Shown here: positions 27,397 through 36,131 of the stretch, one piece after another
How the letters are laid out: the number at the start of each line of letters is the position of its first letter
Position numbering within the stretch: the stretch's first letter is position 1
Origin: Henriciella litoralis
GTDB lineage: Bacteria > Pseudomonadota > Alphaproteobacteria > Caulobacterales > Hyphomonadaceae
Assembly: GCF_002088935.1 (NCBI RefSeq)
Contig: NZ_NCSS01000006.1
Location: 2,884,407-2,948,406, forward strand
Direction of reading: 5' to 3'
Length of the DNA: 64,000 nucleotides
The notes under the pieces: generated by a model
The model's input: the letters and a program-made list of their open reading frames with translations, nothing else
Database searches by the model: none
What the model was told of the DNA's origin: nothing
Translations under genes and position numbers: made by a program

Positions 27397-28680
27397 TCAG
27401 CGCTGTCCTGCTCGGGGAGCGTCGAAGCTGATGTGGAGGCTTCTGAATCCGCGATGCAGCAAGCTTTCCAGATATTCCAATGAGTTGCGTCCCGGCGTCA
27501 GCCGCAGGTTCGGCAGACGCGTGAGCAGCAGTTCGAACGCGATGCGCATTTCCTTCTTGGCGAGAAGCGCGCCGATACAGCTGTGTATGCCAGCGCCAAA
27601 GGACAGGTGCTGACTCGCATTGCTGCGATCGAACTGGCAAGCATCACCATTCTCGAAGACCGCTTCATCGCGGTTCGCTGAGTCGTAGCTTAGAAAGAGT
27701 ACATCGCCTTGCTTCAGGGAGACCCCGCCAAGTGTCGTGTCCTCATTTACGATTCGCCACATACCCTTCGTTGAGGCTTCGAGACGAAGAATTTCTTCTA
27801 CTGCGTTGTCGAGCAGGTCTGGTGTCTCAATGAACTTCGCCTGTGCTCCCGGCTCACTGAGAATATAGACCAGTCCTCCGCCGAGCGCGTTGGTGGTGGT
27901 CTCGTGACCCGCGATCATAAGCTGGCGAAGGATTGAGAGCATTTCCGAATTGGTGAGGCCCCGGTCTTCATCAAATTTGGCGTTCACAAGTATCGTGAGA
28001 ATGTCATCCTCGGGGGATTGGCGCCGCTTTTCGAGCAGATCGACGAGGTAATGCTGCATTTCTACACTGGCGCGGGCGCTCTCGATGGCCGCATCGCGCC
28101 CCTGCATGCGGCTTATGGCGGCGATCGCTGCGTCCGCCCATCCCTTGATTTTCTTATGATCTTGCCGTGGAACGCCAATAGCGTCGGCGATCACATAGAT
28201 CGGAAGCTGAATCGAGAAGTCTTTCAGGAAGTCGGCTTCGCCCTTTTGCTCGAACTGATCAATCAGGTCATTGGCTATCTGCTCAATGGCGGCGTCCCAG
28301 CCAGCCACCCTGCGCATCGAGAAGGCCGGGCTGACAATGGAACGATACTTGCGCTGGGCAGGTGGGTCCTCCGTCAGCATGGTATCGACCGGCTCGTAGC
28401 CTTGCGCTTCGATTTCCGCGATCTCAGGGTCTTTTGATAGTGTTTGTCCCATCAAGGCGCCGAAACGGTTTGAGTAGGTCTTCCAGTCAGGCAGTACGTC
28501 TTCCCGGATCAGCTTATAGGTGCTGACGACAAAGACTCGCTTGCCTGGTATTGGGCTCTTCGGCAGCTGATAGACCGGAGCTTCGTTCCTGAGTGCTTGA
28601 TAGAACTTGAAGGGAGACTGAATGATCTCCCGGTCCATGAAGTCGTGACTTTTTAGGAGGCTGGGCTTCGATTCTGCCAT
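27397..28680 (-). CDS. Cytochrome P450
   Basis: This 427-residue P450 shows I-helix AGHETT at 257-262, ExxR at Glu296-Arg299, and the heme loop FGAGIHSC with Cys368. It differs considerably from the P450 at 13961 and carries a Met-Trp-Arg stretch (STKGMWR) where substrate-recognition residues follow the ExxR helix. It probably hydroxylates a hydrophobic substrate with electrons from the ferredoxin at 49349. A near-perfect palindromic operator (28720-28733) lies 40 bases upstream of its ATG, so it is likely under specific control. Confidence 0.95.
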   Translation of the reverse strand: MAESKPSLLKSHDFMDREIIQSPFKFYQALRNEAPVYQLPKSPIPGKRVFVVSTYKLIREDVLPDWKTYSNRFGALMGQTLSKDPEIAEIEAQGYEPVDTMLTEDPPAQRKYRSIVSPAFSMRRVAGWDAAIEQIANDLIDQFEQKGEADFLKDFSIQLPIYVIADAIGVPRQDHKKIKGWADAAIAAISRMQGRDAAIESARASVEMQHYLVDLLEKRRQSPEDDILTILVNAKFDEDRGLTNSEMLSILRQLMIAGHETTTNALGGGLVYILSEPGAQAKFIETPDLLDNAVEEILRLEASTKGMWRIVNEDTTLGGVSLKQGDVLFLSYDSANRDEAVFENGDACQFDRSNASQHLSFGAGIHSCIGALLAKKEMRIAFELLLTRLPNLRLTPGRNSLEYLESLLHRGFRSLHISFDAPRAGQR

Positions 28681-28985
28681 GTTGCTTACCTACCGGTTTG
28701 CTTGGGTCCGATTGCAATGTATAACCCGTTATAATATTGGTGACCCTGTTAAAGGTGACAGGTGGGTCATTAGACTTCGCAACCACCGGAAGAGCCACTT
28801 TATGACCATTGATCAGTTGACAGATTTTCGCCTCAGCTGCAGCCTCGGGACGATAAAGTGCCTATAAAGCGCGAAGCTGAATAAAGGTAATGCACTGAGC
28901 AACGCGCCCGTCGTCGCAACGATAGAAGGACAGTTATGACGTAACATTTGAACGGCCGCCTCGGAGATGCAAAAGCACACCTTGG
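28681..28985. other. Divergent promoter region, P450 / LuxR
   Basis: This 305-base AT-rich gap contains the palindrome at 28720-28733. A separate GTTA-N5-TAAC inverted repeat lies at 28933-28945, about 40 bases before the LuxR start. No gene is seen. Confidence 0.6.
28720..28733. promoter_or_regulatory. Palindromic operator TATAAC-CC-GTTATA
   Basis: Both 6-base arms are perfect around a CC centre. It lies 40 bases upstream of the P450 start. It is the best-matching member of the repeated element found before other genes of this window, and likely binds a dimeric regulator such as the TetR or LuxR protein encoded nearby. Confidence 0.6.
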
Positions 28986-29720
28986 ATGGACGACACCTTT
29001 TGGGAGGAAGAGTTGGAGTGCGTTGAGTATTTAAAACAATCGAATTTCGTAGATTCGAAAGAGGAATTGCGTGAAGTTACGGGTTCCGTCCTGGAGAGGC
29101 TGGGATTCAGCGACTTCATGCTGACAGAAAAAAAGGATGTTCCGCAGCTTGGATTCGGAAAGTTCGATTCAACGCACATGGAAGCCTATATAAAAGAGCG
29201 GATGTACTTGGTGGATCCGGTTCACCAGAAGCTGTCCACCAGCTGGCTTCCCGTGTTCTGGGAGTGCAAAGACTATCTCGACAGGGAGCCTTGTGCACAA
29301 CTCTTCGAGAAATCGAGAGCGGTCGGCTATGAAGCCGGTGTGTCCGTTATCATCCGTGGACCGATTGCCCGGACCTACACATTCACCTGCATGGCAAGCT
29401 CGCAAGACAGGTCGACATTCCAACAGAATGACGAGAATTACGGTTGTGTCCTCACCATCGCAAATGCGTTGTGTCAGGCTTACACGCGGCTTGGTCGTAC
29501 AAGCGCGACGGCGATCTCGCTTACGCCTCGCGAAAGGCAATGTCTGATCCTTGCCATGAAAGGCAAGACGGCTTGGGAATCGGCAAAGATCATGAATATT
29601 CGAGAGCGCACGGTGACCTTCCATGTTCAGAACGCCATGATGAAGATGGGGACGCCGTCCAAACATCTCGCCTGGATCAAGGCAGCTGATCTCGGGCTTT
29701 TGGAGGAGGTCGCAGCCTAG
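28986..29720 (+). CDS. LuxR-family regulator with autoinducer-binding-like domain
   Basis: The 244-residue protein has an N-terminal autoinducer-binding-like domain and a C-terminal LuxR helix-turn-helix (LTPRERQCLI to RERTVTFHVQNAMMKMG). By hand alignment to TraR, the ligand-pocket Tyr61, Asp70, Pro71 and Trp85 positions are kept as Tyr68, Asp77, Pro78 and Trp92. Trp57, which contacts the lactone carbonyl, corresponds to His64. No luxI-type synthase is in the window, so it may be a LuxR solo for a non-AHL ligand. It has no strong ribosome-binding site. It is divergent from the P450 gene and may control it. Confidence 0.85.
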   Translation: MDDTFWEEELECVEYLKQSNFVDSKEELREVTGSVLERLGFSDFMLTEKKDVPQLGFGKFDSTHMEAYIKERMYLVDPVHQKLSTSWLPVFWECKDYLDREPCAQLFEKSRAVGYEAGVSVIIRGPIARTYTFTCMASSQDRSTFQQNDENYGCVLTIANALCQAYTRLGRTSATAISLTPRERQCLILAMKGKTAWESAKIMNIRERTVTFHVQNAMMKMGTPSKHLAWIKAADLGLLEEVAA

Positions 29721-29773
29721 ACGGCCTTCGCTTCAAAGACGGTCTCATCCTAGGACGTTGCCGGTCTCCCAGT

Positions 29774-30679
29774 TTACGGACGCCTACGATTTGACAGCGC
29801 TGCGACATTGACTGTCCCGATCGGGCCGGTTTCATCGTGGAGCCAGCATTCGCCGATGGCCACACCTTGTGTCGAGTTATGTTTCATCAAGTCGATGCCG
29901 ATCCACTCCGAGACAGGCAGGCGATGCAGATAAACGGTGAAATCGCAATTGATGAAATCAATCGAGCTCTCACCACTATTTGACAAGGGGCTGGTGAAGT
30001 CCGCGGCCGTTGCCACCCGTGTAAATGGCGTGAGCGGGGCGCTCTCCACAATCGGCATGATTTCCCGCGCCCAGACCTGCCGGGCATTGAAAGACGACAC
30101 CGATCCAAGGGGGTAGGCGTCGTCTGGTGGGGCGTCGCGCAAGCTTTTACCAGTTTCCGGCTCAATGCGCCTTCCTGATGGCCGTATGCCTTCGGGAACG
30201 GGCCGCAGATCCCATACGTGGGAAAAGCTCTCATCGGCAGGCAAATCGTCTGGTACGTGGCGCCGCCAACCAGGGGTTTGCCACGTCGGGGAGGGAGGCT
30301 GACTTGTCTGCTTGAGAAAGAGACAGGAGGCGCGCGCGACAGTCTGATCATTGCCGACAAGCTCGGCCTCAGCCAGCCTGAGGCGCCCGCCATCGCGGAC
30401 CAGTCGCGACAAAACGGTCAGGGGTCCGCGGGGCGGCAGACGCAACAGGTCGACGCAAAACCGGCTCGGTATCCATCCCTCCCGGCCAAATTCCCGTTCG
30501 AGGGAAAACCCAAGCAATCCGCCCGCGAAACGCCCGGCAATGCTGTCGCTGGACCAGTATCCGACGCACGCGTCGGTTGGATGAAAAGTGCCATTCTGCT
30601 CACTGAAGAAGAACGCGCCAGCCTGCCGATATTCCGCCGTCGCCCCGCCGGCTGAAGGGAGGTGACTGTCATCCACCAT
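29774..30679 (-). CDS. TesB-like acyl-CoA thioesterase
   Basis: The 301-residue protein has two tandem hot-dog halves as in TesB-like thioesterases (thioesterase-like superfamily). A substrate-proximal FHPTDACVGYWSS lies near the N-terminus. The C-terminal half has FINCDFTVYLHRLPVSEWIGID with SSDxxx-like catalytic context, and IGECWLHDETGPIGTVNVAAL. It may release a carboxylic acid from CoA or sense acyl-CoA balance. It follows the APH-like gene with a 9-base gap, so it is in the same operon. Confidence 0.8.
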   Translation of the reverse strand: MVDDSHLPSAGGATAEYRQAGAFFFSEQNGTFHPTDACVGYWSSDSIAGRFAGGLLGFSLEREFGREGWIPSRFCVDLLRLPPRGPLTVLSRLVRDGGRLRLAEAELVGNDQTVARASCLFLKQTSQPPSPTWQTPGWRRHVPDDLPADESFSHVWDLRPVPEGIRPSGRRIEPETGKSLRDAPPDDAYPLGSVSSFNARQVWAREIMPIVESAPLTPFTRVATAADFTSPLSNSGESSIDFINCDFTVYLHRLPVSEWIGIDLMKHNSTQGVAIGECWLHDETGPIGTVNVAALSNRRRP

Positions 30680-30688
30680 GGTTCGTGC

Positions 30689-31999
30689 TCAGTTGGTCTG
30701 CGCGACCAATTGGGCATTTTCCGACAAGACATCAGGAATGATTTCGCTGACATTGCTGAACGAGAATTCGTTGAGCATGACGGTCAGGATATGCTGCTGA
30801 GCGCGGGCCAGAAATGTATTCTGAAGCCTTGGGTCGTGGCGGCCGCTCATCTCTGCATAGTTCGGAAGGTTCGCTTCGACGATGGTCGGCGCATCGCACA
30901 TCCAGAGTAGCCCCTCCACACTGATCGTCAGCCGATAGGAGAGTTCGAAGTCATCGACGGAGACTTTAGGGCCGCCACCTGCATGATAGTAGTGGACGAA
31001 GTCCTCCATCAATTCGCGCCGGTGCGCATCGATCATGTCGAGCTCAGCGGCACAGATCATGCCCCAGAAAGCGCGCGCCAAATTCATCTGACAGACATTG
31101 CCCCAGTCCAGCAGGCCGACCTGGAGTTCTCCGGCCGCGTCACGCCAGAACCAGGCATTGTCGATGTTGATGTTCCAGTGGCAAAGGGCGACCAGATCGT
31201 CCTGACTGTTGATGTAGGCGTAGATTTCTTTGTGATGATCGAGCACGAGGGAGACCTCGTTACAAAACCGGTCAAGGAATTCCTTGGACGCAAAGTTCTT
31301 GGGCAGAAGCTGGGGCGCCGCAGCGGCATATTCGCGAATTTTTGCGAGCTTCTCATCCATCACTTCGCGGCTATGACGAAAGACTTCGCCGCCCTCGATC
31401 TGCGTCGCGGGCATGGGGAATTTCTCGCCGACGCCGGCGCCCAGCTTTCCAGCCCTGTGCGCTCCGGCAAGTGTCGCGACAGATTTGACGACGGTCTTGT
31501 AGTAGGCAAGTGGGTCGTCGAGATTGAAATCCTGGCATTTCTCGAGCATCGGGCCGATGCCGCCCTCTTCGAAGGCCACACGTTCGGTGATGACGATGCC
31601 GCTAACCGTTTCGTGGTCGAAGTCGGCGAAGTAGCCGGCCGGAATTTCAATCGGCAGCGCCGTCTTGATGGACAGGAGGTAGAGGCGCACTTCCGCTTCC
31701 ATCGGATAGCAGAACAGCTCTCTCAGAGGATGCCCGTAATCGTGCGGGAACTTGATGAAGAGATTGCGATGCAGGCCATCGCCCCGCTCATAGGCGACAT
31801 CGAGCAGAAGCTTGCGTCCCATGCCGCCGCCCACGAATTCCTTTGCGCGTGTAATCTCAGTGACGCGATCATCTTCGGGCAGGGACCCTGCCGCTCTGAA
31901 GGCTTTCGTCAGAAAGTCGGGCCCGGCCTCAAGCAGGGATTCTATCGTCGTGGGGAATTCGATGCCGGTTTCCTGGCCCTTCACGAATTTGGGAAGCAT
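30689..31999 (-). CDS. APH-fold protein with altered catalytic motif
   Basis: The 436-residue protein resembles ecdysteroid-kinase/APH-fold phosphotransferases. The catalytic loop, normally HGDxxxxN, reads HWNINIDN at residues 274-281, so the catalytic Asp is Asn276. The following metal-binding motif is LLDWGN with Asp298 kept. The N-lobe Lys (FIKFPH) is present. It may therefore be a pseudokinase, a binding protein, or an enzyme with a shifted base. An operator-like palindrome (32026-32039) lies 27 bases before its ATG, and the thioesterase follows in the operon. Confidence 0.8.
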   Translation of the reverse strand: MLPKFVKGQETGIEFPTTIESLLEAGPDFLTKAFRAAGSLPEDDRVTEITRAKEFVGGGMGRKLLLDVAYERGDGLHRNLFIKFPHDYGHPLRELFCYPMEAEVRLYLLSIKTALPIEIPAGYFADFDHETVSGIVITERVAFEEGGIGPMLEKCQDFNLDDPLAYYKTVVKSVATLAGAHRAGKLGAGVGEKFPMPATQIEGGEVFRHSREVMDEKLAKIREYAAAAPQLLPKNFASKEFLDRFCNEVSLVLDHHKEIYAYINSQDDLVALCHWNINIDNAWFWRDAAGELQVGLLDWGNVCQMNLARAFWGMICAAELDMIDAHRRELMEDFVHYYHAGGGPKVSVDDFELSYRLTISVEGLLWMCDAPTIVEANLPNYAEMSGRHDPRLQNTFLARAQQHILTVMLNEFSFSNVSEIIPDVLSENAQLVAQTN

Positions 32000-32025
32000 T
32001 GTGACCGCCTTATTCTAACTAAAAG

Positions 32026-32039
32026 TATCATGTGTTATA
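32026..32039. promoter_or_regulatory. Operator-like element TATCAT-GT-GTTATA
   Basis: One arm is a perfect GTTATA and the other matches TATAAC at four of six positions. It precedes the APH-like gene by 27 bases. Read toward the gene, TATAAC could also serve as a -10 box. Confidence 0.5.
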
Positions 32040-32101
32040 ATATGCTGAATGGCAATGTTAAGGTTGTGTCGCTTGGAGAGACCCGCCGCGGCCGGGCGCA
32101 C

Positions 32102-32845
32102 TCACTCTCCCAGATCCGGCACGGGGACAGGGCGCGAGATATCTTGCCGGCTGAGGACAGCGCGGATTTCACCCATGCTGCCGGTTGCCAGGAGATCAAG
32201 GGCCTGTTGTGCAACTTCGTCTGGACGCAAAGTGTCCGCTGTCCGCAATTCGACCGGAAAGAGGTCGCTTGAAAAGCCGCCCGGGCAAATTGCGTTTATG
32301 CGCACAGGCCCCGATGCGAGGGCAGCGCCCAGGCTGCGAACCAGTCCGACAAGGCCGTGCTTCGTCATCGAATAGACCGGATCGAACGGGATGGGTTGCA
32401 ATCCGCCGACGGAACTGGTGACCGTTATCGCGCCTTCGCCGGCCTTCGTGAACAGCGGCAGGAGATGAGATATTCCATAGAATACGCCGTTGAGATTTAC
32501 ACGGACGAGTTGTTCGTACCGATCGACGTTCAGGATTTCTTCAGGTGAAATCGAAAGCTCCGGATTAAGGCGGCGTGTCATGATCCCGGCGTTCAGAAAC
32601 GCAAATCGCGCCGGGCCTAGCTGTTGTTCGACATCGTCCAGTACGCCTGCCCAGTCTTCGGCCCTGCTTACATCCAGAGGCCAGAATTTTCCGTTGACCC
32701 GATCAGCCGTCGCTCGTCCTTCCAGTTCATTCAGGTCGAGCACGGCAACCCTCGCCCCCTGGCGGGCTGCGAGTTCCGCAGCTGCTGCGCCGAGACCGGT
32801 TGCACCCCCGGTGATGATAATCGTCTGGTCCTTGAAATGCGTCAT
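32102..32845 (-). CDS. Short-chain dehydrogenase/reductase
   Basis: About 247 residues form a classical SDR: TGGATGLG cofactor motif, FLNAG replacing NNAG, TSSVGG with the catalytic serine, and YSMTK. The aspartate in VLDLN suggests NAD use. The frame opens at 32938, but ATG 32845 directly precedes the cofactor domain and has GGGAAAGCGA upstream, so the first 31 codons are not included. It lies downstream of an MFS gene on the same strand with a 111-base gap. Confidence 0.87.
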   Translation of the reverse strand: MTHFKDQTIIITGGATGLGAAAAELAARQGARVAVLDLNELEGRATADRVNGKFWPLDVSRAEDWAGVLDDVEQQLGPARFAFLNAGIMTRRLNPELSISPEEILNVDRYEQLVRVNLNGVFYGISHLLPLFTKAGEGAITVTSSVGGLQPIPFDPVYSMTKHGLVGLVRSLGAALASGPVRINAICPGGFSSDLFPVELRTADTLRPDEVAQQALDLLATGSMGEIRAVLSRQDISRPVPVPDLGE

Positions 32846-32956
32846 CGTTCGCTTTCCCAATGATGTCTCCAGTCGCGTTGCCGGCTGGCCTGCCGCCTCA
32901 CTGGGTGGTTGTCCGTCATTGTCGGAATTCCCGCTCATGTGGTCTGGAAAGCTGTC

Positions 32957-34198
32957 TCATGCTGCGCCTTCGGGGAGCGGCGGAACGGCCCGCGGCTTCA
33001 GCATCAGGATGACGGGCACCGCCAGTAACGCGATGATGACGCAACCCTGGAAAACGAGCTGATAGCTGCCTGTCTGGTCTCTCAGCCTTCCGGCCAGAAC
33101 TGGCCCGAACGCGCAGAGTGTCATGATCGGCATGGCGAGGCCCATCACCCGGCCCATGTGCTTCGGGCCGAAGACATTGGCGACGATGCTGCCATTGAGG
33201 GGCATCAGCGCGCCGCTTGCGAAGCCCATGATGGCAAACGCCATGAGCGCGCCGGCATGGTTCGTCGTCGTCGCCAGCAGGAAGGACGAGAAGGCAATCG
33301 TCACGGAAGCAGCACTGAACAGGTAACGATTGTCGACACGGTCCGCCAGAAAGCCGAAGACGAGTTTTCCGAAGATCATGGAGAGGGAATAGGCCGATAC
33401 GATCATGGCGGCGTCTGCCGGCGCGATGCCAAGATCGGCGGCGTAGGGATCGATATTGTTCTGAAGGCTGGTGAAGACGACAAAGGCCAGAAGATAGGCA
33501 GTTGCGTAGAACCAGAAGTCTGGCCGTTTCAGATAAAGCAACACGCCCGGCGTGTCCTCCGTGCCCTCGGAACGTGGCCCCGCCTTGCCAGCCGGAACAT
33601 GATTGTTCTCATGGCGAAGCACGAGATAGCAGATCGGCGTCAGCACCACGCCTGCGACCACGCCGATAGAGAGGAGAGTTTCCCGCCAGCCGAAATCGGC
33701 CAGAAGACGGGCAAAAACGAACGGGAAGACGACCCCGCCAATGGACGTTCCCATTGACGTCAGGCCGAGCGCAAGTCCGCGGCGTTCGTCAAAATTGCGG
33801 GCGACCACAACCATTGCGGCCAGAGAGCCTGAAAGGTGAATGGCAACCGGCATGATGAGCGCGTAAATCAGGATGATCATCAGCATGCTTGTGGCGAAGG
33901 AGAGAAGGATTAGTCCGAGGGTGAATGCGGCGATGCCACCGCAGAGAAGATACCTTGATGGATATCGATCCATCATGCGGCCAAGAACGAACCCCCACGC
34001 GCCCGCAGCGAAGATATGTACTGTTACGGCTGTCAGGACCTCGCTGCGACTGAGCGAAAATTCAGCCATCCAGGGTGTGACGAGAAAGGTGAAGCAATAT
34101 GTCGTCACGCCGATTGCTACGGCCTGAAGCACCACAACGAGCGCGAGGATCCGCCATGCAAGACCTGTCGGCGAGTGTTCGGCCGTGCTGGCGCGCAT
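32957..34198 (-). CDS. Major facilitator superfamily transporter
   Basis: The 413-residue protein has about 12 hydrophobic helices, with loop 2-3 reading GRMMDRYPSR. It resembles monocarboxylate-type MFS carriers and the protein at 19954. AAGGAGGAAAGG stands before the ATG. With the following SDR it lies between the kinase/thioesterase operon and the Rieske gene. It likely moves an organic acid across the inner membrane. Confidence 0.9.
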   Translation of the reverse strand: MRASTAEHSPTGLAWRILALVVVLQAVAIGVTTYCFTFLVTPWMAEFSLSRSEVLTAVTVHIFAAGAWGFVLGRMMDRYPSRYLLCGGIAAFTLGLILLSFATSMLMIILIYALIMPVAIHLSGSLAAMVVVARNFDERRGLALGLTSMGTSIGGVVFPFVFARLLADFGWRETLLSIGVVAGVVLTPICYLVLRHENNHVPAGKAGPRSEGTEDTPGVLLYLKRPDFWFYATAYLLAFVVFTSLQNNIDPYAADLGIAPADAAMIVSAYSLSMIFGKLVFGFLADRVDNRYLFSAASVTIAFSSFLLATTTNHAGALMAFAIMGFASGALMPLNGSIVANVFGPKHMGRVMGLAMPIMTLCAFGPVLAGRLRDQTGSYQLVFQGCVIIALLAVPVILMLKPRAVPPLPEGAA

Positions 34199-34345
34199 TG
34201 TCCTTTCCTCCTTGTTGGCGGTGAGCGGTTCGAGCCGTCACTCATAGTGTCAGCAAGGCGCGGCCGGTTGGCCCGCGCGATGAGATTACGGTCGTCTTGA
34301 GCAGGTTGGCCCTGCCTTGATGTACAAGGCCTGCGAGCTGAGGGC

Positions 34346-35752
34346 CTAGACGCCCGCCCTGTTCATCGACTCGCCTTCGATAATGAGGCGGTCGATCATC
34401 TTGTGGAGCTGCGCGATCTTCTGCTCACTGTAGCGGCCGAGCGTCACAGCGCCATTGCCGGATGCCTTGAGGCCGCTCTGAACATGACGAAGATTGCCCA
34501 TGTCCTGTTCGAACACTGCACAGAGGTCTGCACCAAACTGCTCTTCGGCATCGGACATCGGTTCGTCGATCTCGATACGCTGCATGGGCGCGGGCTTAGG
34601 CCGCTCGCCCGACATGTCGTATGGGCGAAGGATCATGATATCCATAATGCTTGTGTCGGGATCGGTCCCGTTGGGCCGCCACCTGTATACGATGTTCGAC
34701 ACGTAACCGGCCCAAAAGCACATGTTCGGGAAGACGTTGTACAGGATGGAGTCGAGCATTTCTGCATCGGTCGCGTGGGAATAGTCCTTGCCGGTCTGTT
34801 CGCTCAGCGAGGCCCGTGCGCCCTCTGCAACGTACTTGCGCGCTGTCGTGCCTTCCGGAAGCTCCGGTCCACCGCTATTATCCTTGATCTTCATCTTGCG
34901 GCCGGTGAGATAGTTGAGAATCTCCTGCTCAGAAGGCGGCTCTATGAAGGGGCTGGGAATGCCCGTCGCCGAGAACTGGCGGCTGACCCAGTCATTGGGG
35001 ACATCATACTGGCTGTTCGCATCACCAATCCCTGGTAGGATCTGCGGATGTGTCGTGACGCTATGGTGCGCTTCCATGAAGGCTTCTGCGGTTGCCTTCC
35101 AGTTGGCGGGGACGACTTTTTGTACCCAGGCGGCGCGATAGCGGTTGGCAAAATCGAAGCGCTCGAAATCTTCGGCCAATGGCTTGATGACATCCATCAA
35201 GGGTTTGGCCGCCGGGTCGAAATTGATGAAAACGAAGCCGCCCCAGCATTCGACCTTCGCTTCAGGAAGGGAATAGTTCTCAGGAGGGATGTGCTGGAAA
35301 TCCCAGTCTATCGGGTTCTCCTTGAAGCTGCCATCCCGATTCCAGGTGAAGCCGTGATACGGGCACTTGAATTCCTGCTTGCAGCCATTCTGCGTGACGA
35401 GTTTCCGTCCGCGGTGGAGGCAGGCATTGTAGAAAGCCTTGATCTCGTTCTCGCTAGACCGGACCACGATCAGTGACCGACCAAGGATTTCGTAGATGTG
35501 GAAGTCGCCGACTTTTGGGATGTCCTCTTCTCGGCAGGCCAGCTGCCAGGTGCGGCTCCAGACGTGTTCGGCTTCCTTCTCGAAGAAGGTCCGATCAAAA
35601 TAGCGACTTGCGGCGACGGGCTCCGGGCCGAAATCGACGACCCGTCCTTCTCGCAGATAGTCCGGCACGTCCCGGGACTCCATGTCGAGGACTTCGCCAT
35701 AGGAGATCGCCGGGTGACGGTCAGGGCGGAACTTAGGATCGTGGACGTTCAT
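34346..35752 (-). CDS. Rieske non-heme iron oxygenase, alpha subunit
   Basis: The 468-residue protein is a complete Rieske oxygenase alpha subunit. The [2Fe-2S] ligands are Cys111, His113, Cys130 and His133 in CLHRG and CPYHG. The mononuclear iron site has His230 and His235 in EAHHSVTTH, with a carboxylate expected from the FEQDMGNLRHVQSG segment near the C-terminus. It would hydroxylate or demethylate a substrate, with electrons from a ferredoxin and reductase. GGGAGAAAG precedes the ATG. It serves as an intact reference for the two incomplete Rieske-family proteins at 44243 and 45329. Confidence 0.93.
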   Translation of the reverse strand: MNVHDPKFRPDRHPAISYGEVLDMESRDVPDYLREGRVVDFGPEPVAASRYFDRTFFEKEAEHVWSRTWQLACREEDIPKVGDFHIYEILGRSLIVVRSSENEIKAFYNACLHRGRKLVTQNGCKQEFKCPYHGFTWNRDGSFKENPIDWDFQHIPPENYSLPEAKVECWGGFVFINFDPAAKPLMDVIKPLAEDFERFDFANRYRAAWVQKVVPANWKATAEAFMEAHHSVTTHPQILPGIGDANSQYDVPNDWVSRQFSATGIPSPFIEPPSEQEILNYLTGRKMKIKDNSGGPELPEGTTARKYVAEGARASLSEQTGKDYSHATDAEMLDSILYNVFPNMCFWAGYVSNIVYRWRPNGTDPDTSIMDIMILRPYDMSGERPKPAPMQRIEIDEPMSDAEEQFGADLCAVFEQDMGNLRHVQSGLKASGNGAVTLGRYSEQKIAQLHKMIDRLIIEGESMNRAGV

Positions 35753-35897
35753 GACTTCTTTCTCCCTTGATGATCGCCGCAGTTTTTCTCTGCTGTTATT
35801 GCTTGAGATCAGCCTAGGAGGTCAGAGCATCATGTCAACAAAAATCGTGCATGTTATCTTTTTGGAATTGCGTCCGAGACGGCCCTGACTGGTACGG

Positions 35898-36131
35898 TCA
35901 GTGCTCGATAATGGCGATGATCTCGCCGACTGGATAGGTTTCGCCTTCCGTGCCGATCCGCTGAACGACACCAGTGACCGGAGATTCTACATCTTGCGCT
36001 GTTTTTTCGCTTTCCAGCGTGTAGAGCAGGTCGCCCTGTTCGATCTTGCCGCCGTTGTCGACATGCCAATCGGTGATAGTGCCTTCTGCCATACCCGCGC
36101 CGAGGCCGGGGATCCTTATTTCGGTTTTCAT
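35898..36131 (-). CDS. Free-standing lipoyl-domain protein (2-oxoacid dehydrogenase E2 lipoyl part)
   Basis: The 77-residue protein is a single lipoyl/biotinyl fold and nothing else. The attachment lysine is Lys43 in LESEKTAQDVES, the position and E-x-E-K context expected for lipoylation. The usual E2 N-terminus of this length continues into a linker, peripheral-subunit-binding domain and acyltransferase; here it stops. The acyltransferase is encoded separately at 42003. The start overlaps the MaoC gene stop by 4 bases (ATGA). It would carry acyl groups from the E1 encoded upstream to the E2 acyltransferase. A biotin-carrier role is less likely because the MKM motif is absent. Confidence 0.88.
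   Translation of the reverse strand: MKTEIRIPGLGAGMAEGTITDWHVDNGGKIEQGDLLYTLESEKTAQDVESPVTGVVQRIGTEGETYPVGEIIAIIEH

Noticed and set aside
30983..32272. 429-codon open frame on the plus strand
   Set aside because: It is the antisense of the APH-like protein and SDR genes, and crosses their shared promoter and operator; no family features.
35853..35858. GTTATC before the Rieske gene as a half operator
   Set aside because: A single imperfect half-site with no second arm is not enough.
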